DNA from: Microvirga ossetica
GTDB lineage: Bacteria > Pseudomonadota > Alphaproteobacteria > Rhizobiales > Beijerinckiaceae
Assembly (NCBI RefSeq): GCF_002741015.1
Contig: NZ_CP016618.1
Location: 648,300-712,299, forward strand
Direction of reading: 5' to 3'
DNA: 64,000 nt
How positions within the stretch are numbered: position 1 is the first letter of the stretch; every line of letters begins with the position of its first letter. Positions 16,930 to 25,014 of this stretch are shown one piece after another. Under the pieces are notes generated by a model. It was not told where the DNA came from. It saw only the letters and a program-made list of their open reading frames with translations, and made no database searches. The translations under genes and the position numbers were made by a program.

Positions 16930-17178
16930 GTGACATTCAGCGCTCTCGATGATCGGCTCTGGTACCTTGCTGTTGCCTTTGGGGGGCTGTCGGTTGTTGC
17001 CACGGCAATCGCGTGGCACGCATGGAGGCAGTTCCAGGACGCGCTGAAGACCCCGCTGGCTCCCGACAACGGTGATGTGCCCTTCTTGAGGGAATGGGAC
17101 TTCAGGTACTGGCTTAGGATTGGGTGGGTGACGGCCGGGCTCTCGATCCTCCTCTCTATCCTGTGGCTCATTCCTTAG
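16930..17178 (+). CDS. Small two-helix membrane protein of unknown function
   Basis: An 82-residue protein starts at a GTG (16930) with CGGAG seven bases upstream. The frame is open much further upstream, but that part does not look coding. Helix 1 is at ~10-30 (LWYLAVAFGGLSVVATAIAW) and helix 2 at ~60-80 (IGWVTAGLSILLSILWLIP), with a charged loop between. I do not recognise the family. It follows the potassium channel on the same strand, so a functional link is possible but unproven. Confidence 0.55.
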   Translation: MTFSALDDRLWYLAVAFGGLSVVATAIAWHAWRQFQDALKTPLAPDNGDVPFLREWDFRYWLRIGWVTAGLSILLSILWLIP

Positions 17179-17214
17179 GTGTCTCCGCCGGCGTTGAAAT
17201 TGCTTTCGCGGGTT

Positions 17215-17232
17215 CGGGGCCCAATGGCCCCG
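17215..17232 (+). terminator. Weak terminator-like hairpin
   Basis: CGGGGCC-CAAT-GGCCCCG, seven pairs, 36 bases after the small membrane-protein gene, with no T run. A second stem (GAGGCGGCT with AGCCGCCTC, 17,339-17,364) lies just past the integrase remnant on the opposite strand. Confidence 0.3.
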
Positions 17233-17369
17233 TGCTCCCTATGCGGAAGATCGGGTAGTGGCACGCGCCAGTCGTATGTCTTAGGGCTGCTTGAGCCTCA
17301 GATCTGGGCCTCGCTCCGTCACAGTCAGGAGAGTCTGAGAGGCGGCTCATCGGCAAGCCGCCTCCGCAC

Positions 17370-17690
17370 TCAGGTTTCGACTTGCTCCGCGATGACGAGT
17401 GCATCGTCGACGTCAATGCCGGGATATCGCACGGTGTTCTCGAACTTGGTGTGGCCGAGCAGGAGCTGAACGGCGCGGAGATTGCCGGTTCGGCAATCGA
17501 TCATGGACGCCTTTGTCCGGCACTGGGAATGTGTGCCGTAGGCCAGTGAGTCCAGCCCAATTGATCGGATCCATGCTCCCAACAGGCGGGCATTCTGGCG
17601 GGTCGTCATGGGCTTGGACCGATCAACTCTGCTCGGGGAGAGCGGCTCGCCCTTATGGGGGCCTTCCTTTCGAGCCAGCGCCTCGGCCAG
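17370..17690 (-). pseudogene. Tyrosine recombinase, C-terminal fragment
   Basis: About 100 residues of a phage-type integrase remain. The read is RSKPMTTRQNARLLGAWIRS, then GTHSQCRTKAS (box II His and Arg, with the usual LRR altered to QCR), LLGHTKFENTVRYPGID (His and the tyrosine nucleophile) and a natural stop. The catalytic-domain start and the whole N-terminal binding domain are missing. At ~17,690 it abuts a recA fragment on the other strand. It is therefore a recombination scar, not a working gene. Confidence 0.75.
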
Positions 17691-17835
17691 CCGCGAGAAC
17701 GCCAAGGCCTTCCTAAAGGAAGACACCGGGATCGCGTCTGAGATCGAGGCAAGGATTCGTCAGAACGCTGGTCTGCTGATGGATGCGTTGCAGGCCAACG
17801 ATACAGCCGATGCTCTGGCGGATGATGCAGCATAA
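17690..17835 (+). pseudogene. recA C-terminal fragment
   Basis: The plus strand reads SRENAKAFLKEDTGIASEIE then ARIRQNAGLLMDALQAN and an acidic tail ending ALADDAA. This matches the C-terminal subdomain of RecA (consensus GRENAKxFLxxNP...IExxIRQNAGL). The ATPase core and all upstream sequence are missing, replaced by the integrase remnant. A full recA presumably exists elsewhere, since this piece cannot function. It suggests capture of a chromosomal gene end by recombination. Confidence 0.7.
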
Positions 17836-18137
17836 GTCTGAACCAGGAGCGCCGGTCCTGATAGACCGGCGCTTTGCATTGCTGGCTCACATAGGCCATC
17901 GTGGTGAGATCGAGCTGGTCCACATGATGCGCTAGCAGCAGGCGAAATGTGCCCGTAATCCGCCGCTACCGCTGGCCGAGCGGGTTGACGTGCTTGCCGG
18001 GTGAGAACTCATCGACAGTTCGGTTCCCATTGCTCTCTAACGGGTGGAAGGTTTCCGCAAGGTTCATTCCCCGTGCTGGCGCACCGTGTTTTAGCCTTGA
18101 TGACGCAGTTCTTGAACCCCGCCCCAACGTTGGCGTG
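17836..18137. other. Intergenic region, nothing recognised
   Basis: Between the recA fragment and the GlsB-like gene no frame with coding character and no clear RNA gene is visible on either strand. Confidence 0.45.
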
Positions 18138-18407
18138 CTAAATCGATGAAGTCGGACGACGGCTTCTGAACAGCGTAGCCCAGATGAAGAGCGCGAGCAC
18201 TGCCCCGAACGTTGCGCTCACCAGCCCCGCTGCTCCATCGGCACTAAACCATCCTGCTTCTTGCACGAAGTATGAAGCGCCAAAGGCGCCCATAATTCCG
18301 AGAAGTGCGGTGAGGATGAACCCGAACGGCCCCTTTCTTCCTGGAACAACAAAGCGAGCGATCACGCCGGCAACCAGACCGATGACAGTCGTCCAAAATA
18401 TACCCAT
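18138..18407 (-). CDS. GlsB/YeaQ/YmgE family stress-response membrane protein
   Basis: The 89-residue protein has three hydrophobic helices with glycine-rich faces. Helix 1 (FWTTVIGLVAGVIARFVVPG) is followed by the family motif GRKGPFGFILTALLGIMGAF. A third helix is near the C-terminus (VSATFGAVLALFIWATLF) before a basic end. The family (transglycosylase-associated protein) is small, inner-membrane and often stress-induced; its biochemical role is not settled. It stands alone with an ATG at 18407. Confidence 0.88.
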   Translation of the reverse strand: MGIFWTTVIGLVAGVIARFVVPGRKGPFGFILTALLGIMGAFGASYFVQEAGWFSADGAAGLVSATFGAVLALFIWATLFRSRRPTSSI

Positions 18408-18598
18408 GGAGGCACCTACGACACTTCTTCCTGAGGCAACACTTGCCTCCCGGCCTGAGTTCAGGTCCTCAGGCGCCGTAGACCTTGTATGGGCTCACTT
18501 GCGCATTCTCTGTCGCTTGGGATCGTGATTTGCCGGTCCCTGCCAAGCTGTCTGATTTGAAGAGCCAAAGCTACAGGAAGGTGATAGGTGCTGGGAGC

Positions 18599-19486
18599 GA
18601 CCGTGTTGCATGGATCGGTTGGTGAACATACGAAGCCCACTCTGTGCGTTTGTTTAAGCGATGCGGACGGGCTTCGGGCGCCCAAGCTCAAGCATGCGGT
18701 TTAGGCCAGCAATGGCGACGGCGACCTCGGTTGCACGGCGCCGGTCAGTCCGCGAGCGCAGCGCGTCACCGATCACTCGTTTGAAGCCACTGATGGCGGC
18801 CTCCACCAGAGCCCGGCGAGTGTACCCGGACCACTTCTGCCAGTCCGCACGTCCATTCTCAGCAATGCTTTGGAGATGTCGATCACGCTGGCTCGGAGTG
18901 CTCTCTGCCATGTGGCTCAGTACCGCCGTTGAACGTGGCGGAACGATGACCTCAGCCTCAGGATGGCGCTTAGTGATGGTGCCGGAGATACCGGCTTGAT
19001 CATAGGCGCCATCGCCGATGAACGAGGCGAGTGGACCTGGGAGCTGGTCGAGTAAAGGCTCAACCTGGGAGCCATCATCGATGTCGCTCATGGTCAGCTC
19101 TGAGGCGAGGATCTGCCCAGTGTGAGCATCGACCCCAATGTGTAGCTTGCGCCAGGATCGGCGTCTCCGGGTGCAGTGCTTCTCGATCAGCCACTCGCCG
19201 GGTCCGCACAGACGCAGGCCTGTACTGTCGACCAGCAGGTAGCAGGTCCGCGGCTCAGCCCGCCAGGCGGCAATGGCTTCCGGAGAAAACCAGACGGTCA
19301 GGCCTCCGCGCTGACGCAGGCTGGCGTCGTACTCGGCCCAGTTCGTCACCCGGTGCCGCTGCTTGGGGATGCGATGTCGGCGGGCGGCATTGGCCTTGAA
19401 GGGCATGGTGGAGATCTTTGCTCGGAAGCCAATCAGGCCGTTACGCGATCCAGCCGCGGTTACAAACTCGCTCATCCATGCAACAA
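18599..19486 (-). mobile_element. IS5-family (IS903-group) element, copy 2, internally deleted
   Basis: Its ends (GTGTTGCATGGATCGG near 18,603; CTCATCCATGCAACA ending ~19,485) correspond to those of copy 1. The element is ~200 bp shorter because of a deletion in the transposase gene. Its right end abuts the truncated DUF1194 gene exactly, so this insertion or a deletion next to it removed the 5' half of that gene. Confidence 0.7.
18654..19406 (-). pseudogene. IS903-group transposase with internal in-frame deletion
   Basis: It starts MPFKANAARRHRIPKQRHR like copy 1. It jumps from WRAEPRT directly to CYLLVDSTGLRLCG, losing ~70 residues that copy 1 retains, without breaking the frame. The DDE positions (LLVDSTG, FIGDGAYDQ, RALVEAAISGFKR) remain. 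The missing segment precedes the first catalytic aspartate, so the protein is unlikely to be active. Confidence 0.8.
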
Positions 19487-20107
19487 GTTGCGTTCCGGTC
19501 ACCTCTGGTCCACAACGCCATCGGCAGCAGCATGCTGGGGCGCATTGCCGTGGTCTATCTGGAATGGGCAGGTCCCACGATTCAGTACGTTACGGTCCCA
19601 TGGACTCAGATCAGAGGCTCCGAGGGCGCTCTCAGCTTTGCTACCGGCTCGCGCAGGCTCCCATCAGACGCCGTCCCCCGTACCTCCATTTCATGGGCGA
19701 TCGACGTCAGCATGAAGCTTCTTAGCGAGAGCAATGTTGAGGCGGTGCGGCGGGTGATCGACATCTCGGGTGATGGCGTCAACAATCTCGGCCGATCAAT
19801 CACTCAGGCGCGAGAAGAAGCATTGGCTCAGGGCGTCGTCATAAACGGTCTTCCCCTTATCCTCAAACGACCGACAGACTCCTGGGATTCCGAGAACCTT
19901 GATGACTACTACCGTGACTGTGTCATCGGAGGCCTTGGCGCATTCATGCTCTCGGTGAGAGAGCGCCATCAGTTCGCCGAGGCGATCAAGACCAAGATCA
20001 TTGGCGAGATTGCTGGCGCGGCTCCCGAGGCTCTGATTGTGACGACCCAGGCGCAGTCAGAGCGCAGGCGTAACTGCGAGATGGGAGCCAACTCCTGGGC
20101 GAACTGA
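19487..20107 (+). pseudogene. DUF1194 (von Willebrand A-like) protein, 5'-truncated
   Basis: The ~206 remaining codons align throughout with the complete DUF1194 protein at 39,761-40,561. Examples are SMLGRIAVVYLEWAG versus GMLGRIAVVYVEWAG, VIDISGDGVNN versus VIDISGDGANN, and YRDCVIGGLGAFM versus FRDCVIGGPGAFM. The signal peptide and the MIDAS motif (DVSLS in the intact copy) are missing because the gene begins at the right end of the IS903-like element. No start codon or ribosome site of its own is present. It is a non-functional paralogue or an exchanged copy. Confidence 0.85.
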
Positions 20108-20364
20108 TGCTAATCCGGGGAGCATAAGAATTGATGGGGCAGTGGGTGACACTCTGGTTCAGATAGCTGCCCATTCCGCCTGATCGGGTGACACTTAAGA
20201 AAGGTGCGGCACCGTGGGCAACAGGGATGCCCCACAGATCCTTATGCTCCCGTGGATGTCGGCTCAATTTCGCGAGAAACTTTTACGGAACAGATGCAGC
20301 GCTGTAGGCGCTGATCCACGTGAGAGCGCGATAATCTGGCTGTCGAGATGCAGAGGAGGGATAC
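20108..20364. other. Intergenic region, nothing recognised
   Basis: No gene is visible. A GTGACAC motif occurs twice (around 20,146 and 20,191), but there is too little to assign an element. Confidence 0.4.
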
Positions 20365-20613
20365 ATGCCTGACTTCAAGCAATTGGCTGAGGGCCAAAAA
20401 CCCGCAGATGCGGAGAGATGTATTCTCATCGAGGTCATTCACGAACCAGCCATCGGAAAGCAATACACTGTGACTGGAAGAGGCATTGAGCCGAACGACC
20501 AGATGCAAAACAATCAAACATATGCCACGCTGGAGAAGGCGCGCGAACAGGCCCTGCACTGGGCTAACGCAGTAGACGTGCCAATCATCTATCTGAGCAG
20601 CGAAATTACATAG
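20365..20613 (+). CDS. Small hypothetical protein (82 aa)
   Basis: It starts at an ATG with GAGGAGG seven bases upstream. The protein is soluble and mixed in composition (MPDFKQLAEGQKPADAER, then VTGRGIEPNDQMQNNQTYA and EKAREQALHWANAVDVPIIY). The alternation of a beta-rich first half and an amphipathic helix (TLEKAREQALHWANA) looks like a small globular fold. I do not recognise the family. It stands alone, and no functional context is evident. Confidence 0.6.
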   Translation: MPDFKQLAEGQKPADAERCILIEVIHEPAIGKQYTVTGRGIEPNDQMQNNQTYATLEKAREQALHWANAVDVPIIYLSSEIT

Positions 20614-20703
20614 GCGAAGTCATAACTTCGCAGAAGCCATTTCTGAAACAGGAAGCAAGCCCCCCGGCGTTAAAGGCCATTGTCCTCAAACGCCGCTGCG
20701 GCC

Positions 20704-20968
20704 GTGCCTCGCTTTTTCTTCGACCTTCATGATGGTGAGGACTTCCCGCCGGACCTTCAAGTGTGAAACGAGAGGGCTTTGAGGCGGCCAAGGAAGAGGC
20801 CAAAAAAGCCCTCTGCGACATCATATGGGATGAAATGCCGGTGGGGAACGGCGCGACTTTACCGCCGATGTCGAGAGCATGGCCGGCGAGATAGTCTGGC
20901 GGGTCACGCTTTCTCTGGTCGTGGAAAGCCCATCAAGGGGCCAGCGAGCGATAAGAGCTTCGCTATGA
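20704..20968 (+). pseudogene. DUF6894 protein with two frameshifts
   Basis: A GTG start reads VPRFFFDLHDGEDFPPD, the family's N-terminal signature. The sequence continues in a second frame (FEAAKEEAKKALCDIIWDEM) and then a third (RDFTADVESMAGEIVWRVTL, SLVVES) to a TGA at 20,966. The three pieces in order make a normal ~80-residue DUF6894 protein, so two small indels (near 20,765 and 20,850) have destroyed it. DUF6894 proteins are common, multi-copy and uncharacterised in this family. The stop overlaps the ATG of the next frame (ATGA). Confidence 0.72.
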
Positions 20969-21174
20969 GAGCCACGGGCCTGCAAATCAGACTGGCGCAC
21001 TTAAGCGCCTGGAGAGACGTGCTGCTCCCAATAGTTGAGGTTGAGGAGGCGTACTACTACGCGGTGGAGGAGCGCCGCAATGCGGCGGTTAGGCTAGCCG
21101 AGTTGTATCAGTATGCTCTCACGGTCTGTGGGCTGGACCCATGGGGGTCCAGGAACTGCTGCGCTGGCAATTAG
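20965..21174 (+). CDS. Small hypothetical protein (69 aa), coupled to the DUF6894 gene
   Basis: The ATG overlaps the stop of the DUF6894 remnant by four bases (ATGA), which suggests the two were translated together. The protein starts MRATGLQIRLAHLSAWRDVL. It has a helical middle with EVEEAYYYAVEERRNAAVRL and ends WGSRNCCAGN. No family is recognised. The coupling partner being broken, expression is uncertain. Confidence 0.4.
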   Translation: MRATGLQIRLAHLSAWRDVLLPIVEVEEAYYYAVEERRNAAVRLAELYQYALTVCGLDPWGSRNCCAGN

Positions 21175-21210
21175 CCGACCCACGCGGTGGTCCGATTGAG
21201 TGGTTCCAGA

Positions 21211-22518
21211 TCAAGCTGCGACCGAGGGCTCGGCGGATGTCGTGTCGCCAATTCTGCGAGCACTTTCGCGCTGTTGTTGGGCCATCGGCTCGTGGTACGC
21301 GTGTGGCGGAACGACCGGTACGCGGAGGCAGATGCTCTGCGCCGGCAGGATTTCACACCAATCCTTGATCATCTGCTTGTAGGCCCGCCCCACCGCTCTG
21401 ATGTTGCGGTCGAGATCGTAGAGGCCGAGCGGATTGACGGTACCCTGCTCCTCGCGAAGACCGACATCCCAATCAACTTGATCGGTCAGGGAGTACCAGG
21501 TGAAGCCGACGATCGGGACGCCAAGGTTTCGGACCCGCAGGACGTTGGCCCATTCCTTCCAGAGCCACTTGACGGCCTCATTCCCGAGTGGGCCTTCGAT
21601 CAAATTGGTCTCGGTGTGCATGACCGGAAGCCGATAGCGGTCGTAATACTGCTGCGTGATCTCGTCATAACCGAACACCTCGCCGGAGGCCGAGGTGCCT
21701 CCATCGGCAGCCACGAGGTGCTCATTCGTCACATAATAGTCGTTGCCCATGATGCAGTGCCGCTTCAGGTTTCTGTCCATGAAGAAGTAATACTCGTCAC
21801 GAGACATGCCATTATCGAGAAGGTAGAAGAGCATGTCCGAATCAACGCGGCGACCGTAGTTGAGGTCGAGCGATAGAAAGCGCCGTGCGTTGAGGAACTC
21901 GGCAACCCTGATCGCCGCTGGGCATTCGGGATGAAAGTGCTCGGAAGACTCGCTCTGAATGAAGATCGCGTCGGGGCGAACCACAAGGATCTCAGCCATC
22001 GCGAGAACATTTGCCTTAACGATGTGCTTCAGCGCCGTGACGAACGCCTGATCGCTCGAGAGCTGTTCGTTCCACCAGCCGTAGGCGGCCGAGAAGGTCG
22101 CGCAGATGAACATCTCGTTGACCGGCGTGTAGAGCTGCACCCACGGGAACCGCTCTGCGAAGGCCCGCGCGTATCCTGCGAACAGCTCGGGGAAATCAGG
22201 GTTCTGGAAGTTGCCGACCCAGTCCGGTACGCCGAAATGGCAGAGATCGACGATGGGTATGATGTTTCGCGTGCGAATTTCCCCGAACGTTTCATCGGCG
22301 AAACTCCAGTCATATCGGCCCTCGCCGAGCCAGGTTCGGTGGATCGGGGGACCGTAGCGCAGGCAGCGGATGTTGAGATCGTCCAGCAGATCGAAGTCGG
22401 TGCGCCAGTGTTTGTAATGGCAGCACTTCTCCATTTCGTCGACACGTGTGCGGCCGTTATTGATGGTGGGATAGCTGTTCTCGATCCCGGTCGCGAACAT
22501 GAAAAGCGGAGCCGTCAT
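21211..22518 (-). CDS. GH1-like family glycoside hydrolase
   Basis: The 435-residue protein has a TIM-barrel architecture like beta-glucosidases of family GH1. The acid/base glutamate is in TPVNEMF (counterpart of TFNEP) and the nucleophile candidate is in MHTETN (counterpart of ITENG). Other barrel landmarks are LRYGPPIHRTWLGEGRYDWS and IPIVDLCHFGVPDWVGN. GFTWYSLTDQVDWDVGLREE is typical of the C-terminal part of GH1. The start at 22518 (MTAPLFMFATGIENSY) has GAGGGA upstream; the frame is open further but without coding character. There is no signal peptide. Substrate unknown. Confidence 0.8.
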   Translation of the reverse strand: MTAPLFMFATGIENSYPTINNGRTRVDEMEKCCHYKHWRTDFDLLDDLNIRCLRYGPPIHRTWLGEGRYDWSFADETFGEIRTRNIIPIVDLCHFGVPDWVGNFQNPDFPELFAGYARAFAERFPWVQLYTPVNEMFICATFSAAYGWWNEQLSSDQAFVTALKHIVKANVLAMAEILVVRPDAIFIQSESSEHFHPECPAAIRVAEFLNARRFLSLDLNYGRRVDSDMLFYLLDNGMSRDEYYFFMDRNLKRHCIMGNDYYVTNEHLVAADGGTSASGEVFGYDEITQQYYDRYRLPVMHTETNLIEGPLGNEAVKWLWKEWANVLRVRNLGVPIVGFTWYSLTDQVDWDVGLREEQGTVNPLGLYDLDRNIRAVGRAYKQMIKDWCEILPAQSICLRVPVVPPHAYHEPMAQQQRESARRIGDTTSAEPSVAA

Positions 22519-22953
22519 CGCAAGTCCCTCAGCAGGAGCAGCGACCCTTGCCAGAACGGTCGCGACAAGCTTGACGATTTCGCGATCGTTGAGCCCGCGC
22601 CGATCCCTCAAGATGCCGGCGATCTGCTCCGTGTTTCGAACGCCCCCACCGCGTCGCGCAAGTGCCTGCCTCGACAACGCTACCGTGGCACATAGGTTCG
22701 CAGCAAAGCGCTGCCGACATGAGGAGTGGCAAGTCCGTCGTCGTCTCATGTCCAAGCTGATTGGCTTCGTGCTGATTTCCTGCACGCCCACAAGCAAGGT
22801 AAGCTCGGCTTAGTTTGCCGTATGCCGCACCGCCAAGGAGAACCTGTCCACAAGGGTTAGTCCTTCTGCGGGTCTACCTGACCGTGGGCCAGAAGAGCAG
22901 GATCGCCGCCCGGTCAGCATCGGGCCGTGAGGATACCAGCGGGAGGGCCTCCG
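22519..22953. other. Region between divergent genes
   Basis: No gene is called. On the minus strand the frame continuous with the glycosidase contains VRNTEQIAGILRDRRGLNDR and EIVKLVATVLARVAAP, which looks coding-like. It has no start codon with a ribosome site and may be a remnant of an upstream gene. Confidence 0.4.
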
Positions 22954-23484
22954 ATGGCACGTTCCCAACCCAAACAGATCCTGCTCTCTGCCGGCTATGC
23001 CGTTGTGACGGCCGTCGGCCTTAGCATCGTCTCGATCACCGGCGCTGTTGGGTCTCCCGAAGACGAGATCGCCCGGCTCAACCGCGTGCGCGGCAACCTG
23101 TTCGAGGAACTCGTGAGGACGCGTGCGGAGGCGGCTACGGCCCGTTCCGAGCTGGACGCCGCCCGCAAGGCGCGCGATGCGGCCGAGGCCGAAGTCATGC
23201 GCCTGAAGCAGGAGGCAGCCAGCGCCAACCCCGCGAACCCTGTGCCAAGCGCCGCGACGAAAGCCCCGCCGCAGCAACACCCCGCGACCACAGCATCACC
23301 CGCGGCTCGTCGCGAGAGCGTGCGCCCTGCGCCACCAGCGGCGACCGGCTCAGTGCGGAGAACAGCGACAGCGGCTGCGCAGCAACGTGTTGTGCGGACC
23401 AACCAGGCTTCGCGCCAGTCAGCGGCACCGGTCGCACGTGTGCAAGAGCTGCCTAGCGTGCTGCGGCTGCAAGATCCGCGATAG
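22954..23484 (+). CDS. Membrane-anchored or exported coiled-coil protein
   Basis: The 176-residue protein starts at 22954 with GGGAGGG upstream; an earlier in-frame ATG at 22927 has no such site. An N-terminal hydrophobic segment (LSAGYAVVTAVGLSIVSITG) is followed by a coiled coil from ~32 to ~85 (EDEIARLNRVRGNLFEELVR, then EAATARSELDAARKARDAAE). A low-complexity Ala/Pro/Thr-rich tail follows. It is probably periplasmic, anchored by the N-terminal helix. The 3' end overlaps the convergent gene by 32 bases. No family function is recognised. Confidence 0.65.
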   Translation: MARSQPKQILLSAGYAVVTAVGLSIVSITGAVGSPEDEIARLNRVRGNLFEELVRTRAEAATARSELDAARKARDAAEAEVMRLKQEAASANPANPVPSAATKAPPQQHPATTASPAARRESVRPAPPAATGSVRRTATAAAQQRVVRTNQASRQSAAPVARVQELPSVLRLQDPR

Positions 23485-23818
23485 TCGCCTGCCCGCGCCG
23501 GTCAACCCGGCATTCGATGACGCCCTGGCGGGCTTCGCGCCCGCCCGGGCGGGAGTAGACAATCCCAACCTCCACCGGTGCCCGCAGACCGCTTCGGGTG
23601 CGGCGTATTTCGCCGGCGCTGGTCGCATCCACGCGCGTCACCTGCGCGCTCATCTCGCTTGCGTGGGTGCTGGCTGCCGCAATGGCGGCCTGCCGACAGG
23701 TTTCGACGACCTCATTGGGTGTCCCGGGACGATACTGGAGTTTCGGGATGATGGCCCGTTCGGCCGCGTAGCCTCCGGCCATCCCAGCGGCGCCAAGGAG
23801 AAGAATAACCCACAGCAT
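23453..23818 (-). CDS. Small membrane-anchored protein of unknown function
   Basis: The ~121-residue protein starts with one membrane helix (MLWVILLLGAAGMAGGYAAE). A soluble domain follows with two cysteines (EVVETCRQAAIAAAS and GVIECRVDRRG), which could form a disulfide outside the membrane. An in-frame ATG at 23911 would add 31 residues, also hydrophobic (LIFLLIGSSWW), so the start is uncertain. It is convergent with and overlaps the coiled-coil protein gene. Confidence 0.6.
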   Translation of the reverse strand: MLWVILLLGAAGMAGGYAAERAIIPKLQYRPGTPNEVVETCRQAAIAAASTHASEMSAQVTRVDATSAGEIRRTRSGLRAPVEVGIVYSRPGGREARQGVIECRVDRRGQATIADLAAAAR

Positions 23819-23989
23819 ATCTGTCCACCAAGACGACCCGATCAGCAGAAAGATCAGGCGTTCATAACGACTGTATTCACAAGGCCTGATCTTGGCTGCT
23901 GGTTCCGTCATCCTTGAGGATCAGAGCGACGCCATCGCTGCACGGACGGGGTGCCTCTCACGGGCGATTGCCGAGCCGCCGCATCGAAC

Positions 23990-24802
23990 GGCTCCGTTGC
24001 AGTAACATAGAGAGGGCATGACGAACCAGCCCGCACGCATTCTTCAAGCAGTAAGACCGAAGATCTGGTTGATGAGACGGACTTCGCCTGCCACTCCTGG
24101 TTGTTGCAGAATGCAATGCCCACGGCGGATCATTCGCATCACCTCAAAGCCTTTGATGGTGGCATAGCCTGTTTTCATGCTCTGGAAGCCGCGGGTCGGC
24201 CGGATCACACGCTTGAGCGCTCCATGATCCGCCTCGATGATGTTGTTCAAGTATTTCGATGTCCGATGCACGACCTCTTTGGGCAGCAGTCCTTCGGTCT
24301 GCAGGCGCCGGAAGGCTTTGGGATAGGACGCCAGCTTGTCAGTCGTGATCGACTCAGGAGGATAGTCGCTCATCGTCTTTAGAGCTTTGCGCAGGAAGCG
24401 GTAAGCCGCTCGGGTGTTGCGGCGATCCGACAGCATGAAGTCGATCAGCTGTCCGTGCTTGTCGACAGCCCTGAACAGGTACTTCCATCTTCCGCCGACC
24501 CGCACGTAGTTCTCATCCATCCGCCAGGATCCCGACCGGGAGCCCTGATATCGGCGCACCCGCTTCTCGATCTCCGGGGCATAGCGTTGCACCCAGCGAA
24601 AAATCGTGGATGGGTCAACGTTGACACCGCGCTCCTGCATCATTTCGGCCAGATCGCGATAGCTGATCGCGTACTTGCAGTACCAGCGCACGCACAGCAG
24701 GATGATCTCGACCGGAAAACGACGGCGCTTGAACAGAGACAACAGGACGGCTCCTCATATAGCCGCCCACCGTTACACTGCCAAGGTTAATGCAATGGAG
24801 CC
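23990..24802 (-). mobile_element. IS6-family element A, complete
   Basis: Inverted termini are GGCTCCGTTGCAGTAACA at 23,990 and GGCTCCATTGCATTAACC ending at 24,802. Length is 813 bp with one transposase on the minus strand. No eight-base target duplication is found. A truncated relative with terminus GGCACCGTTGCATTAAAC ends at 26,955. Confidence 0.85.
24044..24742 (-). CDS. IS6-family transposase, intact
   Basis: The 232-residue DDE transposase begins MSLFKRRRFPVEIILLCVRW and includes the helix-turn-helix region (YRDLAEMMQERGVNVDPSTI). The catalytic domain shows WRMDENYVRVGGRWKYLFRA (first Asp), SITTDKLASY (second Asp) and NNIIEADHGALKRVIRPTRG (Glu). It ends naturally at LINQIFGLTA. Length matches the family. 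The frame is uninterrupted. Confidence 0.92.
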   Translation of the reverse strand: MSLFKRRRFPVEIILLCVRWYCKYAISYRDLAEMMQERGVNVDPSTIFRWVQRYAPEIEKRVRRYQGSRSGSWRMDENYVRVGGRWKYLFRAVDKHGQLIDFMLSDRRNTRAAYRFLRKALKTMSDYPPESITTDKLASYPKAFRRLQTEGLLPKEVVHRTSKYLNNIIEADHGALKRVIRPTRGFQSMKTGYATIKGFEVMRMIRRGHCILQQPGVAGEVRLINQIFGLTA

Positions 24803-25014
24803 ATCCGTAGATCTGTTCCATGGCAATGTGTCGATCGGCAGCGAGTGTTCCTCATATGGACAGGACGACTGTTGGCTCGGCTTGATCGCTCTAGCTGTCA
24901 GAGACGGACACAACCCCAGACAAGCACACGTTTGTGATGCGCCAGGGCCCGTCAAGCCGGAACAGAGTCGTTCGCATCTGCTTTTCGAAAGCGGACCTGC
25001 CCGGGAGATTTCGC

